DNA from: Heliopora coerulea
Taxonomy: Eukaryota; Cnidaria; Anthozoa; Scleralcyonacea; Helioporidae
NCBI GenBank assembly: GCA_030142905.1
Contig: JASJOG010000076.1
Span: 1,069,001 to 1,133,000 of the forward strand
Reading direction: 5' to 3'
DNA length: 64,000 bases
This document shows positions 56,401 through 64,000 of this stretch, piece after piece (position 1 is the stretch's first letter; the number at the start of each line of letters is the position of its first letter). The notes beneath the pieces were generated by a model. It saw only the letters and a program-made list of their open reading frames with translations, did no database searches and was not told where the DNA came from. A program made the translations under genes and the position numbers.

Positions 56401-57629
56401 TGGGGTCTATTTTCACCCATTGTCAACCTCATGTATATTTTTAATCTCCTCAATCTTTTCCCGTCACTTGCCATATTTCTTTCTTGAAAATTTCGGGAGG
56501 AATGGCCCCCTCTTCCCCGTGGTCAGATATGGGTCTGAATGGCATGTAATGAACATGAACTTTGTCTTTAGACTGGTCAAGCTTAAAAATTCTCGGCGTT
56601 TTTTTCAATGAGGCTAAGATGGCCACCTACAGATGGCAGGGTAGGAAAGACTGGTTTAGGGTGAGAATTACTATGAGTACAGGGGTGGATTTACACTAGT
56701 GCAACTAGTTCCCAGAAACTTGTCAAAAATTGCTGAAAGAAATGATAAAAAAACTTTTTTTCCTGCCATAAATTTCAGTGTTTTATCATTAATTCTCATT
56801 TCTGGTATCTTACCGGGTTCTTGGGCCCTTTCCCGGTTCGCAGACGATAGAAAAACTTGAAAAGGACTTGCATCGCGTGGAAAGGCTCTTGATTTTCGTG
56901 AGGAAACTAGTGGTTTCGTGTGGAAACTAGTCAAAATCATATTTGATTGGCTAGTTTTAATAAGGCAATTAGTGTGTACTGATCACAAACGGCTCTCATA
57001 GGCTAATAGACTTTAATTCAATGACTGTGCACTAGTCACAAACTTGTCAGAAAGTATAAATACACCTGCACCATTGCGTGGCTCGTGAAGTTATTGAAAC
57101 GAAATGGAGAGGTGTGTATGCATTGTTTCACTTTTCCTTGTCGGGGAAAACTGGAGGAAAATTTCTAAAATTCGAGCAGGAATTGCTGGTTCATTACCCT
57201 TGGCTTGCGTATTCGAGGTATTATGTAGTTAGTGCTTTCTGTTTGCCGTGTCTTTGTTTGGGGATGGGGTGCGGAAAGATTGATGGAAATCTCGATGAAT
57301 TGTTTTGATCTCAACTCACGCTCTGGATGAATGCCGTTAGACCAAGATAATTTTGCATTATACAACTGGACTAAGATTGTTTTGAACTTTTTGATATTCA
57401 TGCCTGCCGTTCTGATACCAGACTGATATGATTTTGAACTAATTATTTTTATTTTTGAGTATTAGTAAAAATTGGGGCAAGCAAAGGCTTGCGTATCAGG
57501 CCGTCAAGAAATGGAATGACCTTAGTCAAAACATTATAAACTCAAATAATATTCAAGCTTTTAAACGTACCCTTCTGGCCCGAACTTTCATCCTAATTAT
57601 TTTGTTTGTAGATTTTATATATGTATAAT

Positions 57630-57667
<38 letters not shown>

Positions 57668-60600
57668 TTTAAGTATTTATCTATTTTATTTTATTTTTAT
57701 TTAAGCTTTTCCAGGACCTCTCTGAAAATCACTGTTGTGAGAGAGTGATCCTGGAGCAGATTTTACTGTTTTGCAATAAAGATTATTATTCTATTCCACC
57801 TGCAATTTGTCTCTTTGACTATGAAGACGTTGAAATTTATAATATTCCGAACTGCCATTCTTCACTTGAACATTAATACTGCACCTGGACATACATCTAT
57901 TAACATTAATTCCTACTAATCTAGTGCTGCTGGACTGAGATTATTTTGAACTGATTAACATTCATACATGTCATTCAGCTTCTGCTCTGAGATGATTTTG
58001 AACTTACTCTATTAACTTTCATACCCGACATTTTCCTACTGGACTAAGAGGATCTTGAATTTATTAACTTTCATACCTGCAACCCTGTCGATAGAGTGGG
58101 ATGACTTTGAGCTTTTTGACATTGCTACCTGCCATTTTGCCACTGAACTCAGATGATTTTTAACTTATTATCACTGAAAACTGCCATTATGTAGCTGGAT
58201 TAAGATAATTTTTAATTTACTATCTTACATGCCATTCTGCTGCTTGACTGAGATGATTTTGAAGTTGTTAACCCTCCTACCTGCCACTGTACAGATGGAC
58301 TTTGATGATTTTGGCCTTTATAAGATTGCTAGCTGCCATTCTACACCTGTACTAAGATGAATTTTGCCTTAATAACCTATCTGCCACAATACCACCACAT
58401 GAACATGATTTTGAACTTACTAAATTTCCATCCCGCAATTCTGCTACTGGAACAAGATAATTGGGAGCTATGACCCTCCTGACATGTGTTTTATGTTACA
58501 GTCATGATGTTGGTTTGTTTGAAATTTGATGTACTCAAAGCTGTCAAGGGGTGTTCCTGTCCTTTGTACAAACACTAATTTTTCAAACATTCATTTTGAG
58601 CAAAGTCAATTGTTTAACCCTTGTGCAACTGGAGGTCCCCCTTCATGAGTACAATCATGTGACATTAGCCAGAGAAAAATAGTTCTTGTTAGCCACCAAC
58701 CTGTTAAATTATGTACACATGCACAGCATAAGGTGAGTGCTTGCAGTATGAGAATTATAAGGCATATACTATCCTTCCATTGACCTGTTAAGCCATTAAA
58801 AGCATTACAATATACTTAAGTAATATTTTATTCATCATCTTTTCGTGTTTTTCATATTATATAGAAAAAGTGTACACCATATTTGCACATAGTAATGTAA
58901 TCAATAACTTTATGGAGTAATAAGTTATTAGTCTCTCTGTGGCTCTCTGCACAAAATTACGATGCAGCATAAAGTATTTGTAATTATTAAAACAGCTTAA
59001 CTAGGAAAAAAATAAAAATTCTTCTAATATATGATCTTCACTCTTTTCATAATAATCTTCTCAAAATTCAGGAAATAGCATTTGACAGAATCAAATTTTC
59101 AAAAATTTTCCAGGGGAGCATGCCCCCAGACCCCCCTAGAGATTCTGGAAACTATTCACAAATTACCTTGGATCCACCCGTGTATCTAATTAGAACAAAA
59201 AAATTTGTCCCAGCAATGAGGGAACAGTTGCACCCCCTTGGTCACACCTCTGCTCCCACTCTGAGTTTGACTCGTTGAAAATATTGAACTGTTACACCCA
59301 ACTATAATTTGGAAAGAAGACTATAGTCCTGCTGTTTCCAAGAAAAACTGTACATTATTTTGCCTCCAGACATCTTACATTTCAGTTGAATTGTGGAAGT
59401 GCTGGGGTCACAAGGAGACAAGAGTTGGTGGGTCTGATTCTTTCCAGGATCACAGAAATTGTTTTTCTAACATATTGTCACAAAATAGCAATGATGGTCA
59501 ACCTTCACATTACAAAACAAAGTTAAACTAACCTTATAGATGATGAAAAGTCAGTTTTTGCTGATGCAACTATGCCAGCAAACGTCAATCCAATAATAAC
59601 AAGATCTGTGAGGAAGCACAAGCGTTACACAATATTAGAACCCAATAATTTTCATATTCTAATAACCACCTGTACTAAATTATACAATTTTGTCATAATT
59701 TTTGACCCCCTAGAGATTCTCACCCATAATCTCCTCCTCATCAAACTTATGCTGAATTTATTGAAGGAATTGTGATTGACATTAAGAGATGGGCAATAAC
59801 AAATTGCAATAGCAAATCATAGTAATTAATCCCTTTTTTAAATAACTCTTGATGTAACAAAATTACTATTATAGTTTATTACAATGAATTACATTTTAAG
59901 CATATAGTAAGTAGTTAGTAATTTGTTGAAATTTCTGAAAAATTGCATTATGTATATTTTTGTTCCCCAGTATCTTCACAGGAATATTTATGGCATGTTG
60001 TTTGGTAACAAATGTAAGCATTTCTGAACAAGAACCAAAGGACTTAACCAATTAATGCTAGCTCACTTGGAAACTTTAGGATGATTCTTTGCTTTTTCAG
60101 AATCCCAGTCATTGCTCACTGGTCTTGTGAATTCTGACCATGAGACTTGTATCCCAAGAATTCAATATGGCCATATTTTGATTTTATCATGGAAAAGTTA
60201 TTTGTACCATAACTTGTAATTAATAACTTTATAATACTCAGTAATAATTCATCAAGAAAAAACAAAGGAATTTAAAGTTTAACCAGTTCAATGCTGTAAA
60301 TGTCAAGTGCTTTAACTACTGATTTTCATGAACTTTTTATGCTATTTTCTTGACTAAAATCATTGGACTCCACCAGTTTCGAAGAACACAAATGCTTATG
60401 TGTGTTTATATCATGAATACTTGACAATATTCATGTTTGTGTTGTATCAGACATACAATTACTCGCCTCTGGTTCATTCTTGTAAATCTGATATGATGCC
60501 ACCACTCATATTGTACATAATACTTATTGGATGAGTAATTTGTAATAATTATGCTACATTTCCTTTATGTAAGTTTCAGTTTGCACTATAATTGAAAAGC

Positions 60601-62586
60601 TTTCCAGGTCATAATTTGTAAATTTTAATTGAATGCAAAAACAGTAATTTTGTCTACTTCTGTACAAATTGCAAGAAGAAAAAGCACAGTTTGATTTTCC
60701 CAAGTAAAGATAATAAGAATTAAGCCAAATGAATCCTTAGAAATAGTGCTTACTAGTTATATGATGTTCACAGCATTTTTGCTCACACTCAACATCTTCT
60801 AATTTACATCTAGTTACATAACATATTATTATAAGTAATACCATGACATGAGGGAAAATGTCCCTGAAAGCCAAGGGAGGTTTGGGGGACTGCTGAGGCC
60901 ATTAGCCTGAGAGACTTTCACAAACCTCCAGAGGCTTGATGGAACATTTAATTATTCATTGCCTGGCATGTAATGGTATTAGTTTGTAATACCATGATGA
61001 CTGACAAAATTTACTTGCTATTATGTGAAGTTCTTTTTGGGATATTAGTATTGTTCATGGTAAGTACCAGTACTTGTAGTAAATGAGTTGTTCAATGCTT
61101 ACATTTAAAAACATTTGATGTTCAGTCATGCGTGTTAATGAGGGAAAATTAGAAGCTTTCCCTTTTTTGAGGGAAAATTAGTAAAGGTATGCACACTTAC
61201 AGAATTTAGGGATTGAATCTCCATTTAAGAACAATAAAAATGAAGGTCATCATGGTATTATTGTTAGTAAAAAGTCAGTAATATGTCTACTCCATGAAAG
61301 AACCATATTTCATTTTGTTAAATTCATATGAAAGGTTATATTTAGTAATTGCACAACATACACTTTGTTTGAACTAACCTAGTATAACAAAAGGTTTTAA
61401 ACCAAACCGTACATGACCAAGGAATCCAACATAGGCACTTCGGCAGCCAGCTGACCACATTCGAAGTGTGTACTCCAAAGTAAATATAATAAGAAGAAAT
61501 ATCTCCTAAAAATTAATTTAGCTTTACTTGGCATTAAAATTCCTCCTGACTAAGTTTATAAGTGCCAGACAAGCTACCAACTAGCTGTCTAGTAGACTGT
61601 GGGTTGAAAATACCCAGGTAAACACATTCAAGTAAGTATCTAAGTGTAAGGGGAGGGAATTAACATGTTTATTGTTGAAATTTTGACTAGAAAATCACAG
61701 GTATACACATTTAAATTGCTAATTTTTGTTTACTATGGTTAAATGACTTATTCATAAGAAGAAACAAAATTTCAGGGAATACACTTTGGACAACTTAACA
61801 GTATTAAGTGCTGGTGCACCATGATGGTAACTGATATCGAGTAATCACACCCATCATGTGGAATAAACTGAACCAGATCAAGTGAATTCAACTTCAACTT
61901 TAAAAAAATTAGCAGACACATCATTGTTAATAACATAGACTTTGTTCATACCAGAATAAATATCCCCAGGTTAAGACCATGATTAGTCTCGTTCACAGTT
62001 AATAAGACAGCAAGTACCAAACCAACAATCACCAAACAAAATCTGAAACATTTAAAATAACATTGACCATCAGATGTGGTAATGTGGAACATGTCTTACT
62101 GTACACAAAAATGTCACTCTTTCACTCTTCTTCAGTAACATTTGTTTACCTATTTTTTATGGCCTAACTTGCATTCTTCAATTTTCACAGACACTGTATC
62201 ACATCGCACTATCTCACTTACAAGTAGCCTGTATCTGGCTGAAATTTATTGTATCTCATCACCTCCAAAATAGGAATTGGTTGGTTAGCTGAATCAGAAA
62301 GGCTTGCTAAAGCAAAGAAAGACGTAGACGACTTTCCCTACCTCAAAACGCTCCTAACCATCGTGTCATTAAAGTTCCATGACGCCATTAATTAGCAATT
62401 AGCAACCTATTTAGTAAACACCTTTACGACAAGCTAGTTAATTATGTATCGTTTCAATAGTGTCGTGAACCTGTGCTTACAGCAAAACATATTACACTAC
62501 ATCTTGAATTCGCTCAAAAACTCGTCTCTCAGGATTGTTTATCCAAACTGCCTCAAGTGAAACCGCACAACAAAACTGATGCGACG

Positions 62587-62638
<52 letters not shown>

Positions 62639-63689
62639 GACTGGCTGCCATAGTAATTAAAATCTCCCGGTCTCGAGAGATTGAAACGACGTGTTCACTT
62701 CGACAAACAACTTTCTGGTGAATGCAAAAATAAGCGTCATTTTACATGCTGTTTTTCTTATTTTCGAATGCGAAACTTTCCCCGCCTGTTAGCATCAAAA
62801 TAAACGTGAGATATTAACAATCATGGCGTTTTCTGCGGTCTGGCAACAAGAGCTCTCATCTGCACTTGAAGCGAACAAGTAGTCAATGAAGGTGTTCACA
62901 GGTCCTCTAATATACGCATGAGAAATACGTTCAAAACCTACAAAGTATGAAGTTTTTTTTAAAAATTATTACTTAGATGGTTCGACGATCTCCATCGAAA
63001 GCGATAACGTAAGTGAATAGGCCACTTTTCCGCTCAGAAGGTTACACGCACAGCTTGCAAGCTGTGTGCAGTTATAATATATCATCTATTATGCATGAGT
63101 GAGAGCTAAAATTCCTCATGTTTATTTGACACAAGTGGAGAACAAACTGGTTTACTAAAGTAGCTTATTTGCTGAGGTGGATGGCGTTCCGGCGTAAGTA
63201 TACACAGCTGGCATGCACTAATACACTCGAAAGTGATTCTGTCACACAGCATTTACACGGAGAGAGACACTACAAATATTCACAACTACTAAAAATAATA
63301 ATAGGTAGCACAATACGTAACTTTTTTTAATACAAATAAACAATAGCAAGCTCTAACAATAGTCCGACTTTTTAGTACAGGACGCATTTCACATAATATT
63401 ATTTCCGAAACTTAGAACACAATCTTTATCAGATAAGAACAAAATGGACGGCGATACCGCATTTCTTTAATTTCTTCCAAATTAGTCTACAGAATCAGAA
63501 TAAAAATACTCACATTGCAAAGTGATACGAACGGCTGAGAGGCCCACATGGTCGTTCCAGAAAGTTATAGCATGAGGACTGAAACCTCTTGTACCGGACG
63601 CGAATTCCAGCCTCAAGAAGTGGTATACTAAACAATCTAAAACGGGTACGTTCGTCCGAGTTCGCCGCTCCATCAGAGTACATATCCAT
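47500..63689 (-). CDS. KCNQ: KCNQ (Kv7) voltage-gated potassium channel, 14 exons
   Basis: A plasma-membrane Kv7 channel subunit that forms tetramers and sets resting excitability. Exons (5' end first): 63689-63514, 62042-61952, 61505-61379, 59605-59533, 56320-56224, 55875-55747, 54350-54240, 53512-53417, 53108-52763, 51828-51764, 50851-50757, 49176-49142, 48449-48379, 48165-47500. Every junction keeps phase; total 726 codons including stop. Exon 1 ends in NFLERPCGP before S1; S1 is [13 protein letters not shown]2 begins [18 protein letters not shown]3 is in exon 4. Exon 5 is S4 with regularly spaced Arg ([15 protein letters not shown]). The selectivity filter is TTVGYGD (exon 7), S6 ends [10 protein letters not shown]. 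Helix A ([11 protein letters not shown]) and helix B ([16 protein letters not shown]) bind calmodulin in relatives; the C-terminal coiled coil is [11 protein letters not shown] plus [11 protein letters not shown]. The long Ser-rich tail (about 200 residues) is less conserved. Which vertebrate paralogue it matches is not decided. Confidence 0.94.
49511..50295. mobile_element. Harbinger-like MITE carrying a minisatellite, in KCNQ intron
   Basis: The ends AGCCCTGGGCAAA (49511) and, inverted, AGCCTTGGCCAAA (50295) form short imperfect inverted repeats. TTA lies on both sides (49508-49510 and 50296-50298), the target-site type of PIF/Harbinger elements. Sub-terminal CAACATTGTTGAAT-type palindromes occur at both ends. 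No coding capacity. The centre is the 20-bp array described separately. Confidence 0.65.
49601..49995. repeat. 20-bp minisatellite with a 60-bp higher-order pattern
   Basis: About 19 units begin ACGATGTTGT and end either ATCATGTTAT (A) or ATGATGTTGA (B). From 49621 the second halves read BAA BAA BBA BBA BBA BAB B in 60-bp blocks. The frames across it (Met-Leu-Tyr-Asp-Val repeats) are artefacts. Confidence 0.92.
54555..54584. repeat. Perfect 13-bp hairpin
   Basis: CCGTGTTTGGATA and TATCCAAACACGG with a 4-base AGAG loop. A third, inverted partner TATCTAAACACGGG occurs at about 54885-54898, so 54540-54900 may be a small foldback element in a KCNQ intron. Confidence 0.75.
55416..55580. mobile_element. 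Palindromic MITE in KCNQ intron
   Basis: The two halves of this 165-bp segment are inverted repeats: TTCATAAATGGCGCCTTATT at the left end and its complement at the right. Similarity extends inward through CAATTAGCCC and CCTCGT on both arms. No coding capacity and no clear target duplication. Confidence 0.75.
57300..58470. repeat. Degenerate ~57-bp tandem array, split by a LINE end
   Basis: Recurring words CTGCCATTCTGC, TACTGGACTGAGATGATTTT and GAACTTATTAAC appear in the same order about every 57 bp. I see roughly 15-18 divergent copies. The array is in a KCNQ intron and interrupted by the LINE fragment at about 57465-57800. No reading frame persists through it, so it does not look coding. 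Confidence 0.7.
57465..57800 (+). mobile_element. 3' end of a non-LTR retrotransposon (LINE)
   Basis: A short frame reads [18 protein letters not shown] and ends [12 protein letters not shown] before a stop near 57629. This resembles the C-terminus of CR1/L2/Jockey-like reverse transcriptases (G.R....A...WN.L...I....F...L). It is followed by a (TA)n run, an AT-rich 3' UTR and a final AATAAAGATTATTATTC tail. 5'-truncated, as usual for LINE insertions. Confidence 0.65.
62588..62637. repeat. (TA)n microsatellite
   Basis: TA run of about 50 bp in the first intron of KCNQ. Confidence 0.92.
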
Positions 63690-64000
63690 TCGGGGAAACG
63701 TCAAAGTTGTCTGTGAATCGAGAGAAGTGCTACAAGTCGCGCTTATCGATACATTTTAATACCAGTTGAACTCGCTCTAACTCCCCAGCTGATCAACGAG
63801 AAAGTTCTTCGTTCCTCCATTTTCGGAGCGAAACAAACAGAAGCAGTTGAACTACTCGCTATATTCATTTTACATCTATTGACATGATTAAACGAAGAAG
63901 GTTCAAATGATCTCCCAATTGTTCATGTAAAACGTTAACTAACTTTAGATGTAAATAAACGCTTTCGGCGTCAAGTTGTATCACGTGTGTCATTTAGCAA
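63690..64000. promoter_or_regulatory. Upstream region of KCNQ
   Basis: The 310 bases before the KCNQ ATG would hold its 5' UTR and perhaps its promoter. No TATA box or other clear motif is seen. An upstream TTG codon in frame (63704) is not a likely start. Confidence 0.35.

Noticed and set aside
59100..59180. GGGGAGCATGCCCCCAGACCCCCC segment as a regulatory palindrome
   Set aside because: Looks like part of a dispersed repeat (GATCCACCC word also near 56680) and not a defined site; too little to call.

Overview
The window is nuclear DNA from an invertebrate animal, most likely an anthozoan cnidarian (coral or sea anemone). Genes are split into many short exons with GT-AG introns. The DNA is AT-rich and full of transposon remains (Tc1, Crypton-like, ISL2EU, BEL/Pao, Penelope-like, LINE, SINE and MITEs) and microsatellites. 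The recognisable orthologues are animal genes. The taxon is an inference from gene and transposon content; no marker gene fixes it.

Left third (1-21.2 kb), transposon-rich. It starts with the 3' part of a Tc1-type transposase, followed by a decayed Crypton-like (DUF3504) tyrosine recombinase and a small two-exon reading frame of unknown function. A six-exon minus-strand gene (5189-10813) encodes an unrecognised zinc-binding protein of about 1,180 residues and carries one in-frame stop. Next come a single-exon, Golgi-type glycosyltransferase-like gene (13577-14737) and a complete ISL2EU DNA transposon (14860-17205). That transposon has 75-bp terminal inverted repeats, a THAP/DDE transposase with one stop, and a deleted SAP/YqaJ gene. 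A ruined BEL/Pao retrotransposon and a Penelope-like fragment follow.

Middle (22.2-44.7 kb), minus strand. The whole WRN-type RecQ helicase gene (41504 down to 22202, at least 32 exons) can be read with consistent splice phases, except for one gap of about 0.7 kb in the winged-helix region. It starts directly before the helicase part and has no exonuclease domain; two of its introns use GC donors. PAQR4 (two exons) lies upstream of it at 43302-44732.

Right third (47.5-63.7 kb), minus strand. A complete 14-exon KCNQ (Kv7) voltage-gated potassium channel gene has perfect phase continuity over 726 codons (stop included). Its introns hold a MITE with a higher-order 20-bp minisatellite, palindromic MITEs, and a degenerate ~57-bp tandem array split by a LINE 3' end.

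WRN (genome maintenance), PAQR4 (membrane receptor-like protein) and KCNQ (membrane excitability) are not functionally linked; they are simply neighbours on one strand. The rest is mobile DNA in different states of decay.
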